From assembly GCF_014697575.1 (NCBI RefSeq), contig NZ_JACJSC010000010.1, positions 105,495 through 169,494 of the forward strand: a stretch of 64,000 nucleotides of DNA, in the 5' to 3' direction. Every line of letters begins with the position of its first letter. Within the stretch, counting starts at the first letter, position 1. Source of the DNA: Planktothrix sp. FACHB-1365 (GTDB taxonomy: Bacteria; Cyanobacteriota; Cyanobacteriia; Cyanobacteriales; Microcoleaceae). Made by a program: the position numbers and the translations under genes. Shown one piece after another: positions 26,322 through 34,460 of this stretch. The notes under the pieces were generated by a model. That model was not told the origin of the DNA, made no database searches, and worked only from the letters and a program-made list of their open reading frames with translations.

Positions 26322-28316
26322 TTATTTTTTACCCACTAACCAATAGGTGGTCATTTCTCCTTTCCCTTTAATTGAAATTTTACCCCGTTTTTCAAAATTA
26401 TATTGATCTTTAATTCGTTCATAAGTGGCTTCTGTGACTTGAATACGTCCCGGTTCCCCGGAAGATTCCATGCGAGACGCAATATTAACTGCATCTCCCC
26501 ATAAATCATAAATAAACTTTTTAATTCCAATCACACCTGCGACGACAGAACCCGTATTAATTCCGATTCTAATTTGAAATTGAGATCCGATATTAAATCG
26601 TTCTAAAGGCGCTTGAAATTGAGACATGGCGGCTTGCATTCCTAACGCCATATCTGCGATCGCTTCTGCATGATTGGGTTTGGGTAAGGGTAAACCTCCG
26701 ACCACCATATACGCATCCCCAATGGTTTTAATTTTTTCTAATCCATTGTGTTCGGCTAAATTATCAAAAATGGAGAACATTTCATTGAGAACACCGACTA
26801 ATTCTATGGGAGGTACTTTAGAAGAAAGCGGCGTAAATCCAACAATATCCGCAAATAATATCGTAACTTCTTCAATCGCAGATGCGATCGCTTTTGTATC
26901 TTGTTTGAGTTGTTCCGCAATGGCTTCGGGTAAAATATTTAATAATAATTGTTCTGAACGCTCTTTTTCTAATCTTAAATCTGCGGTACGTTCTTCAACT
27001 CGTTGTTCGAGTTCTGCATTGGTTTTTTCTAATTCATGAAAAGACGCTTTTAACTGTTGCGTCATGGTATTAAAAGAATTAGCTAAAATCCCTAATTCTT
27101 GAATGGATTCCACAGGAATCGTTTGATCGAGTTCTCCACTGGCGATCGCTTGACTGGCTTGACTGAGGCGTAAAATCGGGGTACTAATCCAACGGGCGGT
27201 ATAAATTCCGCATAATGTTGCTACAAATAACGCTACTAAACATAATAAAATAGTAGTCTGATTATTAGCATGAATTTCTGCCATAAAATCAGATTCAGGA
27301 ACTACAACCACAATTAACCAATTAATTCCCCGTTGATCAGATAAAGGAGTGACTTGTAAATATTGATGTTTACCATTAATCTCAAAGGTGAGTTGAGTTG
27401 ACTGTTGAATCTGATCTAAATTGCCAAAATGTTCGACTAAATAACGAGAGGTAGCTTGGGTTAAGGGATTACTACTGTTAACGGCTTTGATCCGTTCAGT
27501 TTCCTCTTTTTTAGCATTAACAATAAAGGTTTCTTCTAAGGTGGATGTAGCCACTAAATAGCCGTTTTTTTCCATGACAAAGGTTTGTCCGGTTTTGCCA
27601 ATTTTTAAACTATTGAGAAACTGACTAATCCGTTCTAAAGTTAAATCGGTACTCGCTACCCCTAATAGCTGTTTTTTTTGATTATAAATCGGTTGGTTAG
27701 CTGAAATCACGAGAACTCTGGAACCAAAATAGGCATAAATTTCACTCCAAACGGCTTTTCCGGCTTTCACTCCCGCTTTATACCAAGGACGAACTCTAGG
27801 ATCATAATTCTCTCGAACACTTAATAATTGACTGCGATCGCCTTGATTATTGGTTAACCATTTTTCAAATTTTCCTGATGTTCTTTGATCAACAATATCA
27901 AATTCTATTGTACCATCATCGTTGCGATTTGCGCCAATATAATAGCCATTTTGCAATCCAATTCCAATATAACTCGCAGTTTGAAATTGTTGTAACTGAT
28001 TCCAGAGATACCGTTCCATCTGGGACGTATTATTGAGGTTAATTAATCCCATTTTTAAGGTATCGACATTAATTTGGTTAACAATATGGGGAGTTTCTAA
28101 ATAGGTGTGAAGTTCCTGTTGAATACGATTACTTAATTCAATTCTTAATTGAGTTGCTAAATCATTAACGGCGATGGAACCATTGCGAAAGGATAACCAT
28201 CCCGTTAATCCGACCGAGGCAAAAATTTGTAACAGGAAAGGAACGACAAAAACAATCCGCAGGGATAGTTTAGGTGCGTTTTGATTTGATGCAAACAGAC
28301 GAGATAGAGATGCCAT
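26322..28316 (-). CDS. Membrane adenylate cyclase with Cache-like sensor and HAMP
   Basis: The 664-residue product starts at the ATG at 28316 with an AGGGAG ribosome site. Two hydrophobic segments (about 19-40 and 352-375) flank an extracytoplasmic dCache-type sensor; the SRENYDPRVRPWYKAGVKAGK block is typical of it. HAMP and a short coiled coil follow, then a class III cyclase domain (ILFADIVGFTPLSSK; EKIKTIGDAYMVVGG; YDLWGDAVNIASRMES). The lysine before TIGD and the aspartate in YDLWGD are the adenine-specifying pair, and both metal-binding aspartates are in place, so cAMP production is expected. The gene converges with urtD and is not part of its operon. Confidence 0.9.
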   Translation of the reverse strand: MASLSRLFASNQNAPKLSLRIVFVVPFLLQIFASVGLTGWLSFRNGSIAVNDLATQLRIELSNRIQQELHTYLETPHIVNQINVDTLKMGLINLNNTSQMERYLWNQLQQFQTASYIGIGLQNGYYIGANRNDDGTIEFDIVDQRTSGKFEKWLTNNQGDRSQLLSVRENYDPRVRPWYKAGVKAGKAVWSEIYAYFGSRVLVISANQPIYNQKKQLLGVASTDLTLERISQFLNSLKIGKTGQTFVMEKNGYLVATSTLEETFIVNAKKEETERIKAVNSSNPLTQATSRYLVEHFGNLDQIQQSTQLTFEINGKHQYLQVTPLSDQRGINWLIVVVVPESDFMAEIHANNQTTILLCLVALFVATLCGIYTARWISTPILRLSQASQAIASGELDQTIPVESIQELGILANSFNTMTQQLKASFHELEKTNAELEQRVEERTADLRLEKERSEQLLLNILPEAIAEQLKQDTKAIASAIEEVTILFADIVGFTPLSSKVPPIELVGVLNEMFSIFDNLAEHNGLEKIKTIGDAYMVVGGLPLPKPNHAEAIADMALGMQAAMSQFQAPLERFNIGSQFQIRIGINTGSVVAGVIGIKKFIYDLWGDAVNIASRMESSGEPGRIQVTEATYERIKDQYNFEKRGKISIKGKGEMTTYWLVGKK

Positions 28317-28456
28317 CGTGATACTCCCTGGTTCCTTAATCTGGATTCGCACCTAATCCCTGCCTTAACAGGAATAACTTCTCTATCGAAAGGTAGAATT
28401 TTATCGAAATCAAACCGTTGTTGACTTTATCTTAACGAATAATTTTAAGGTTGAGC

Positions 28457-29137
28457 TTATGATTGAACTTGGGTAGTTAATTTTTCGCCAACTCTGGGTT
28501 CTGTTCCTTTAAGAATCCGATCAATATTACTGCGATGTCGCCAGATGACATAAATTCCCCCAGCGATCGCAAAGATTTGATACGGTAAGGGTTCTCCTGT
28601 AATAATCATTAAAATAGCAATTCCAATTGCCCCTGCAATCGAACTCAAGGAAACAATTCGAGAAATGGCTAAAACCAGGGCAAAAATTCCTAATGTGGCT
28701 AAAGCTAATTTCCAATCTAAGGCGAATAAAATCCCTAGACTAGAAGCAACAGATTTTCCTCCTCTCCATCCAATCCATATCGATTTTGTATGACCGATAA
28801 CAACAATTAATCCCGCCAGAATTGCTATCCAATATTGCAATTGATCCAGATTTTGAATTCCCGCCGTTTGAGCGAGTTCAGAGGTTAAGGAAAGGGAATA
28901 AACCCAAAAAACCAGAACAACGGCTGATGTTCCTTTTAAAATATCAATTAGTAAAACTAGCAATGCTGGGAATTTTCCCAAGGTTCTGAGGATATTCGTG
29001 GCGCCAGTAGAACCGGAACCCTCAGCCAGAATATCAATTCCATAAAACCAACGTCCTATAGCATATCCCGTTGGCATAGAACCCAGGAAATAAGCTATTA
29101 CTAATAATCCCGTATTAATTAATAACCATTCAATCAT
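28457..29137 (-). CDS. plsY: Glycerol-3-phosphate acyltransferase PlsY
   Basis: The 226-residue protein has five or six hydrophobic segments and the three PlsY motifs: YFLGSMPTGYAIGR, GSGSTGATNILRTLGK and GHTKSIWIGWRGGKSVASSLG (GGKG-like loop). PlsY uses acyl phosphate to make lysophosphatidic acid, the first step of membrane lipid synthesis. The length is typical. Downstream of its own start (on the right) lies a heptanucleotide repeat array of 11 copies. The gene stands alone. Confidence 0.95.
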   Translation of the reverse strand: MIEWLLINTGLLVIAYFLGSMPTGYAIGRWFYGIDILAEGSGSTGATNILRTLGKFPALLVLLIDILKGTSAVVLVFWVYSLSLTSELAQTAGIQNLDQLQYWIAILAGLIVVIGHTKSIWIGWRGGKSVASSLGILFALDWKLALATLGIFALVLAISRIVSLSSIAGAIGIAILMIITGEPLPYQIFAIAGGIYVIWRHRSNIDRILKGTEPRVGEKLTTQVQS

Positions 29138-29181
29138 GTTTAAATTCCATTATTTTATAGGATAGGGAACAACCAACAGTG

Positions 29182-29258
29182 AACTGATAACTGATAACTG
29201 ATAACTGATAACTGATAACTGATAACTGATAACTGATAACTGATAACTGATAACTGAT
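29182..29258. repeat. Heptanucleotide tandem array (AACTGAT)11
   Basis: Eleven exact copies of AACTGAT run from 29182 to 29258, between the DUF3086 gene and plsY. The same unit occurs in arrays at 31802-31850 and 51972-51999. Such short tandemly repeated heptamers (STRR) are known from filamentous cyanobacteria. Confidence 0.95.
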
Positions 29259-29291
29259 TAACAGGCAAGATGCCTGTTCCACATATTTGAT

Positions 29292-30560
29292 TTAAAATCT
29301 TTCAATGGGTTGTTGTAGGGTTTGGGGATCGGGAGCGAAGGCTAACCACAGGGGAAATTGAAGTAAAGATAGACTAATTTTGTCTTCCATATCATCAATA
29401 ATAATCAAGGGTAATCGTCCTTCTTTAACGAGACGTTCAGCTTTTTGAGATAAAACTTCCGGCTCTTCAAATAATACAATTCCCTGTTCTGGCCCAAAAT
29501 CTCGCCGATCAATTCCTAAACAATCTTGTAACCCCCGTCGCCATTCTCCCAAACGTTCAGGAGTATTGGCTAAAACCAAGGTTCTTAAACGGTTTCCATA
29601 GAGATTTCTGAGAACGGAAATCGTCGCCGAAGCAATCAAAATATTTTGTAAACGACTTCCCATCGTCCGTAACGCACCCCGTCCTCCTTGGGTAAAGAAC
29701 CAATTAGAAACCCGTTTGGCGTGGATAGGTTCAAAGGTACGTCGCAATTGCCAAGGTGTACCATAATAATCGGGAGAATTGCGATATTGATCGAGGAGTT
29801 GGCGAATTCTCTTGGTTTGTTCCTGAAATCCCTGCTCTGAAAATTGGGGAGTGGGAGCACTTTGGGAATTGTCGCCACTGTCTCCCCTATCTACTCTGGA
29901 AGGTTGAGGAGCTTGAGGGGGTGGAGCAATTTCTCGTAGGGGGGGTTGGGGAGGGGTTTCGGGTAAAAGTTCTAATTGTTCAGTCGTAGCGACTAAATCT
30001 TGTAAACTCCCGACTAAATAATCTTTAAATCCTTGGACGCGGATGGCGAGTTCTTGGGAAACTCCGGCGAAGGAAGTCCGCATTTCTTTTTGAATGCGAT
30101 CGCGACGACGTTCTAGTTTTTCGACTTCAATTTGTAAGGTTTGTTTACGTTGTTCTAACTGATCTAACGCTGAGGAGATTAATTTCCCCATCGACTGAGT
30201 TAAGGCCAATTGTTCCTGCTGCATTTTGGCATTAGTCGCCTGCAATTGAGCAATTTTTTGTTGCAATTCTTGTTCTTGACGCTGTAACGTGCTTACCCGT
30301 TGACCTAACTGAGTGGTCACTTCTTCTATGGGTTCGGACATCAGGCGTTCAGACAGGGTGGGCATTGTTGAGGGCGCTGATACGGGTTCGGGAGTTTGCA
30401 ATTCGTTAGACTCCCAAGGGTCAGCGATCGGTGAACGATTTATATTGCTAGGGTTCCCCCCAATTTCTGGCTCAGAGGGAACAGACGGTTCTGTGAAGGA
30501 AGAAGCATCGCCTTTTGGGGGGTTGTTTTGATCTCGGATTTGAGTTTCTTCTGAATTCAT
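29292..30560 (-). CDS. Cyanobacterial DUF3086-like coiled-coil protein
   Basis: The 422-residue protein has a disordered N-terminus (1-75), a coiled coil (about 80-170), a proline-rich linker, and a C-terminal globular part (about 235-422) that begins RIRQLLDQYRNSPDYYGTPW and includes WFFTQGGRGALRTMGSRLQN and FEEPEVLSQKAERLVKEGRL. This layout fits the cyanobacteria-restricted DUF3086 family as I recall it; no function is known. The globular part has an IASATISVLRNLYG...LVLANTPERL stretch that looks like a nucleotide-fold strand-helix-strand, but no P-loop is visible. Confidence 0.6.
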   Translation of the reverse strand: MNSEETQIRDQNNPPKGDASSFTEPSVPSEPEIGGNPSNINRSPIADPWESNELQTPEPVSAPSTMPTLSERLMSEPIEEVTTQLGQRVSTLQRQEQELQQKIAQLQATNAKMQQEQLALTQSMGKLISSALDQLEQRKQTLQIEVEKLERRRDRIQKEMRTSFAGVSQELAIRVQGFKDYLVGSLQDLVATTEQLELLPETPPQPPLREIAPPPQAPQPSRVDRGDSGDNSQSAPTPQFSEQGFQEQTKRIRQLLDQYRNSPDYYGTPWQLRRTFEPIHAKRVSNWFFTQGGRGALRTMGSRLQNILIASATISVLRNLYGNRLRTLVLANTPERLGEWRRGLQDCLGIDRRDFGPEQGIVLFEEPEVLSQKAERLVKEGRLPLIIIDDMEDKISLSLLQFPLWLAFAPDPQTLQQPIERF

Positions 30561-30819
30561 GAAATTGAAAGTCCCGGTCTAAACACAAGGGGATGTGCTG
30601 AGTCAAAGTATAGCGTTAACCTGTTCGGTTATTCGGGTGTTTAGACAGGTTTTTTACCCTCACCTGTTAGAGTGATTGTAGCATTACAGAAACCGATGAG
30701 GTGATTTAATGACTCAGCTAGAATCATCTGTCCCCAATTAACGGGACATCTTAATTGATAAAAAATGACTAATAGAATGGTGATGGGCAGAGCCAATCCT
30801 ACGTTTAGATCAGACAAGA

Positions 30820-31716
30820 TTAGCGTTTTAAAAATGTTCCTAAATGACTGCGAGATTGGGGTAAAACCAAGGCTAATGTTACTAATATTGCAGTAACTAA
30901 ATTCAAATCTTGGGCTTGAAATCCTAAAAAATCTGCATTTAACGCTAAAGCAACAGCAATTCGATAAATGACTGATCCGAATATTGCTCCTAATGTAGCT
31001 TTCATAACCGTTGTTGGAGTAATAAATGTTTCTCCAATAATCACCGCAGCTAATCCAAAAACAATTGTTCCCACCCCCATTGTAACATCGGCAAATCCAT
31101 AAATTTGAGCAAATAATGCCCCTCCCAAGGCGACTAAAGCGTTACTCATTGCCATTCCTAATAATATCATCCTTTCCGTTGTAATTCCTTGGGCTTTTGC
31201 CATCAGGGGATTAGCACCCGTTGCCCGCATGGCTAACCCGATTTCTGAATTGAGAAATTGATCTAATAGGATTTTTATAACGATGACAATTGCCAATAAA
31301 ATCATCGGAATTACAAGCCATTGAGGGATTGAGTTAAAAACAGGTTGTAACGGCGTTAAAATTGTCGGTTGTCCTAATAAGGCAATATTGGGTTTTCCCA
31401 TAATTCTTAAATTAATTGAATAGAGGGAAATCATCGTTAAAATACTGGCTAATAAATGCAGAATTTTTAACTGAACATTTAACCAAGCGGTGACTAACCC
31501 GGCTAACGCACCCGCTAGACAAGCGATCAAGGTTGCGATCGCAGGATTCACCCCTTGAAGGATTAAAGTAGCCACCACCGCACCCCCCAAGGGAAAACTG
31601 CCATCAACGGTTAAATCAGGAAATTCCAAGACCCGAAAGGACAAATACACCCCTAAACCAATTAAGGCATAGAGTAATCCCGTTTCAATTGCCCCAAATA
31701 ATGCCACAATACTCAT
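30820..31716 (-). CDS. ABC-type transport permease (COG4120/TrpY-like), orphan
   Basis: The 298-residue membrane protein begins GAIETGLLYALIGLGVYLSFRVLEFPDLTVDGSFPLGGA and continues with hydrophobic segments like those of the ABC permeases of the TrpXYZ-like (COG4120) group, related to LivH and RbsC. These pair with a lipoprotein binding protein and an ATPase and are linked to uptake of aromatic amino acids or unknown substrates. No binding protein or ATPase gene lies next to it in the window, so its partners must be elsewhere. The direction is away from ccmP, and the repeat arrays at 31744-31850 lie between the two starts. Confidence 0.78.
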   Translation of the reverse strand: MSIVALFGAIETGLLYALIGLGVYLSFRVLEFPDLTVDGSFPLGGAVVATLILQGVNPAIATLIACLAGALAGLVTAWLNVQLKILHLLASILTMISLYSINLRIMGKPNIALLGQPTILTPLQPVFNSIPQWLVIPMILLAIVIVIKILLDQFLNSEIGLAMRATGANPLMAKAQGITTERMILLGMAMSNALVALGGALFAQIYGFADVTMGVGTIVFGLAAVIIGETFITPTTVMKATLGAIFGSVIYRIAVALALNADFLGFQAQDLNLVTAILVTLALVLPQSRSHLGTFLKR

Positions 31717-31743
31717 AGTTTATTGATGGTTGACGGTTGACTG

Positions 31744-31850
31744 TTGCCTATTGCCTATTGCCTATTGCCTATTGCCTATTGCCTATTGCCTATTGCCTAT
31801 TAACTGATAACTGATAACTGATAACTGATAACTGATAACTGATAACTGAT
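31744..31850. repeat. Two adjacent heptanucleotide arrays: (TTGCCTA)8 then (AACTGAT)7
   Basis: Eight copies of TTGCCTA (31744-31799) are followed, after one base, by seven copies of AACTGAT (31802-31850). The second array ends one base before the ccmP start codon at 31852. Together they fill most of the 135 bases between the starts of the ABC permease and ccmP genes. Confidence 0.95.
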
Positions 31851-31851
31851 A

Positions 31852-32493
31852 ATGGGTATAGAATTACGCAGCTACGTTTATTTAGATAACCTTCAAAGGC
31901 AACACGCAGCCTATATTGGTACGGTGTCACTGGGGTTTTTACCCTTACCGGGGGATTCTTCCCTGTGGATTGAAGTGTCGCCGGGGATTGAAATTAACCG
32001 GATTACAGATGTGGCCTTGAAGGCGACGTCTGTACGTCCAGGGGTGTTGTTTATTGAACGACTTTATGGCCTTTTGGAAATACATTCTAGCCGTCAAGGG
32101 GATACGGTGACAGCAGGACGAGCGATTTTGGACTTTTTAGGATTACGGGAAAGCGATCGCCTCAAACCTCAAATTATGTCTAGTCAAATTATTCGCAATC
32201 TTGACCCCCATCAAGCTCAACTCATTAATCGTAACCGTCGAGGTCAATTAATTTTAGGGGGTCAAAGTTTATATATTTTGGAAGTTCAACCCGCCGCTTA
32301 TGCAGCTTTAGCCGCCAATGAAGCGGAAAAATCGGCGTTAATTAATATTCTGCAAGTAACGGCTGTAGGAAGTTTTGGACGGTTATATTTAGGAGGAGAA
32401 GAACGAGATATTATCGCTGGATCAAAAGCAGCTTTAGAAGCCATTGAAAATGTGTCTGGGCGAGAATATGGAGGTAGTTTTAATCCTGAATAA
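31852..32493 (+). CDS. ccmP: Carboxysome shell protein CcmP (tandem BMC-T)
   Basis: The 213-residue product matches CcmP along its length: [20 protein letters not shown] at the start, [23 protein letters not shown], the first BMC-type segment, and a second one with [40 protein letters not shown]. CcmP forms trimers with a large gated pore in the beta-carboxysome facet and probably passes RuBP or 3-phosphoglycerate. The length equals that recalled for the Synechococcus elongatus protein. The ATG at 31852 follows directly after a heptanucleotide array, and no Shine-Dalgarno sequence is visible; no other start could give the conserved N-terminus. Other ccm genes are not nearby. Confidence 0.92.
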   Translation: MGIELRSYVYLDNLQRQHAAYIGTVSLGFLPLPGDSSLWIEVSPGIEINRITDVALKATSVRPGVLFIERLYGLLEIHSSRQGDTVTAGRAILDFLGLRESDRLKPQIMSSQIIRNLDPHQAQLINRNRRGQLILGGQSLYILEVQPAAYAALAANEAEKSALINILQVTAVGSFGRLYLGGEERDIIAGSKAALEAIENVSGREYGGSFNPE

Positions 32494-32516
32494 AGCTGAT
32501 TTAAGCAAAGCTAATT

Positions 32517-32550
32517 CAAGGGTTCGTGTTTTGATTAAATCACGCCCTTG
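32517..32550 (+). terminator. Possible weak terminator after ccmP
   Basis: CAAGGG at 32517-32522 and CGTG pair with CACG and CCCTTG at 32541-32550, with a two-base bulge, giving a ten-pair stem. No clear T run follows, so termination would be weak or need Rho. Confidence 0.4.
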
Positions 32551-32606
32551 ACATTTCAGTTATCCTCTAATTAAAGCCTAACACGATGTTGGGATGCTCG
32601 CTTAAT

Positions 32607-33020
32607 TTACTGACCCGTAAGATTTTTTAACTCCCCAGGTGCAATTACTAAAATTCCCGCGTTGACAAATCCAGAAATATCACGAGTGATAATCGCATCT
32701 ACTTCATTTGCTATTCCACAAGCACACTGCACAGCATCCTCAAAATCTTGAAAATTCAATGCGATCGCTTGTTCTAAAATTCCTTTATCAACCGCACAAA
32801 TCTGTAAGTCTGTCAGAATTTGCCCTATTGCATCTTTTGCAGCTATCTTACCAGATGCTTTACGAATAATGTAATAAATGTTAGTAATTGTTATTGCTGA
32901 AATAAACCCTTCGATTTCTCCTGCATCAATTTTCGCTCATAGTTTAGCTGCATCATCTACGAAAGGTTCTCGGTCTTGTAAAAAATCAAGAACAACATTG
33001 GTGTCAATTAAAACTCGCAT
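32607..33020 (-). pseudogene. VapC-like PIN-domain toxin gene with in-frame stop at codon 28
   Basis: Reading from the ATG at 33020 gives MRVLIDTNVVLDFLQDREPF, the start of a PIN nuclease with its first catalytic aspartate. At 32939-32937 an in-frame TGA interrupts the frame after residue 27. The same frame then runs on without another stop to the TAA at 32609-32607 and encodes normal PIN sequence (ISAITITNIYYIIRKA; FEDAVQCACGIANEVDAIIT). There is no frameshift, so a single point change inactivates it. The ATG shares a base with the stop of the antitoxin gene (TAATG). A sequencing error or a recent loss of toxin are both possible. Confidence 0.85.
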
Positions 33021-33244
33021 TACTGATATTTCTGGGTAAGATAGTTAATATAATCTGTTTCGGCATCTTCACTGGATGTTTCTGTATTTTTGGCAATTCC
33101 TCGTAGTCGAGAAAGATTGCCCTTTTTCAATTTAGAACTGGTTTCTCGCTGCAATGACTCTAACAGAGTTTGTACTAATTGCCAGCGATCGCTAATGGGT
33201 AACTGTAATGCCTGCTTTTGCAATTCTTGTAAATTCATGCTCAT
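33020..33244 (-). CDS. Antitoxin of VapB type, partner of the broken PIN toxin
   Basis: The 74-residue protein begins MSMNLQELQKQALQLPISDRWQLVQTLLESL, a helical pattern shared by many small antitoxins of cyanobacterial PIN pairs, where a short helix-turn-helix-like N-terminus is followed by a toxin-binding tail (KNTETSSEDAETDYINYLTQKYQ). The gene lies directly upstream of the PIN reading frame and overlaps its start codon, the usual order of antitoxin then toxin. The frame is intact although the toxin is broken. Its exact antitoxin family is not clear. Confidence 0.7.
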   Translation of the reverse strand: MSMNLQELQKQALQLPISDRWQLVQTLLESLQRETSSKLKKGNLSRLRGIAKNTETSSEDAETDYINYLTQKYQ

Positions 33245-33616
33245 TTTTTCCCGGTCAGTATCACTTTTAATTATAAATTAGGTAACGATTAAGAGGCAAT
33301 AAACTAACTGATATTTTTTTGAAAATTTGCCATAATTGCTCCTATCTCACCGGGTTGTCACCCCATGAGGTCTGAGACATAAAAACATCTCATCAATAAT
33401 GCTATCAATTGATATTGTCGTAGGAGATTGAGTCATAATTTATCTACTCCACATATTCGATATCAGCATTACTTGTGTCAACTCCTTGCTGCCTAAAGGA
33501 TGTAATTCCTAGTTCTAAGCTTTCTGAAGTGGGTCGAAAATGGCCACTGTGATTGCTGATTGTTAGCAAAATAATAGTAACAATTAGATTCACAAATTGC
33601 CTTTTATGATGTTCAA
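33245..33616. other. Gap between TA pair and immunity gene; two very small frames
   Basis: On the minus strand a 49-codon frame (33444-33593, GTG start) is followed by a 29-codon frame (33347-33436, beginning MTQSPTTISIDSIIDEMF). Neither matches anything I know; the second resembles the start of an antitoxin-like protein. They may be remnants of older island genes. Confidence 0.35.
33444..33593 (-). CDS. Possible 49-residue small protein
   Basis: From a GTG at 33593 the frame reads VNLIVTIILLTISNHSGHF and then a polar tail ending NADIEYVE. An AAGG-like ribosome site lies upstream. The hydrophobic N-terminus suggests a membrane peptide, but there is no family match and the frame may be a chance product. 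It lies 23 bases downstream of the immunity gene on the same strand. Confidence 0.25.
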   Translation of the reverse strand: MNLIVTIILLTISNHSGHFRPTSESLELGITSFRQQGVDTSNADIEYVE

Positions 33617-34000
33617 TCAAACTTTCATCAAGGGTACAAATTCCTCTAATTTCACTTGTAAGTCATCCACGAGCATTAAACGATACTTTTCAGTTGCTTT
33701 CAACTTTTGGAAAACATAACTAGCAAAATCATCACACCACTTTTTTCTCTCAAATTCATTAGAGATGTTCAGTGCTCTGATTGATAGATTATAAGGGTAT
33801 TCTTCAAATTTGATATCTCGATCATTTTCAAAATCATGCTTTCCTATAGTAAGAGTGATGGTTGAGTTACGAAACTCATACCAATTGTCAGTACCATCAG
33901 AAAAAAGCTCAAATTTTAAATCCAATATCAACTCTAATTCTTTGATTAAATATTCGATTTTATGGGGAAAGTCTACAAAAATATCTAGTGTCCGAGACAT
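33617..34000 (-). CDS. Probable immunity protein for the adjacent nuclease-like toxin
   Basis: The 127-residue acidic, non-secreted protein begins MSRTLDIFVDFPHKIEYLIK and includes ITLTIGKHDFENDRDIKFEEYPYNLSI. I do not recognise its family. It starts 11 bases after the end of the toxin-like gene and has a strong ribosome site (AAAGGAGG), whereas the toxin gene has a weak one. A toxin gene followed at once by a small acidic protein gene is the usual order of toxin-immunity modules of contact-dependent systems. The immunity role is inferred from position, size and acidity. Confidence 0.6.
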   Translation of the reverse strand: MSRTLDIFVDFPHKIEYLIKELELILDLKFELFSDGTDNWYEFRNSTITLTIGKHDFENDRDIKFEEYPYNLSIRALNISNEFERKKWCDDFASYVFQKLKATEKYRLMLVDDLQVKLEEFVPLMKV

Positions 34001-34011
34001 AAAAACCTCCT

Positions 34012-34422
34012 TTATTGAAACTCAGTAAAAGTGATATCATAGCGATCGCCAATAATTCGGACGCGATCAATTTTTCCGCGTGTAATATTTTTCGCTCTCT
34101 CCAAACCTCGTTCAGCCTCAGACTCTATTAACCCAGATGTCCTAGCATCTATAATTATATCCCTAGCTTGTCCCCCTCGTCTAATCGAGTTGTTGATCTG
34201 ATTTTTTACTGTTGCGCTTGTAGCACCAAAATCCAGACTTTTAAATTCAGTAGGTTTTCCATCTACCTCAGCATCGGGATTTCTACCTCCATCGTTTTTT
34301 TCTGCCAAGGCTTTAACATTTTTTCCCTCTCTTTCAAGAAATTCCGCGATCGCTTTTTCTGTTGTACCAAAGGCTCTTTCTGATTCATCAATACTACCAC
34401 TTTTAGCCGAATTTTGCTTCAT
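34012..34422 (-). CDS. CdiA-CT-like nuclease toxin, stand-alone
   Basis: The 136-residue protein has a helical start (TTEKAIAEFLEREGKNVKAL), then NPDAEVDGKPTEFKSLDFG, giving D50 and E59-x-K61, a PD-(D/E)xK nuclease signature, and then SATVKNQINNSIRRGGQARDIIIDARTSGL. This order (PD...ExK, then a conserved helix with basic residues, then IIID) is seen in CdiA C-terminal tRNase domains and related polymorphic toxins. Here it stands alone: no large secretion protein, VENN-type motif or delivery repeat precedes it. The ribosome site is weak. It is followed by a putative immunity gene and preceded by a membrane protein gene. Confidence 0.65.
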   Translation of the reverse strand: MKQNSAKSGSIDESERAFGTTEKAIAEFLEREGKNVKALAEKNDGGRNPDAEVDGKPTEFKSLDFGATSATVKNQINNSIRRGGQARDIIIDARTSGLIESEAERGLERAKNITRGKIDRVRIIGDRYDITFTEFQ

Positions 34423-34460
34423 TTGTGGTGCTTTTCTTTTATGAGTAGTATCCGCATATC

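Noticed and set aside
26322..28316. Cyclase gene as the last gene of the urt operon
   Set aside because: It lies on the opposite strand and converges with urtD.
29182..29258. Heptamer array taken as a possible CRISPR
   Set aside because: The units are seven bases long with no spacers, so it is a simple tandem repeat.
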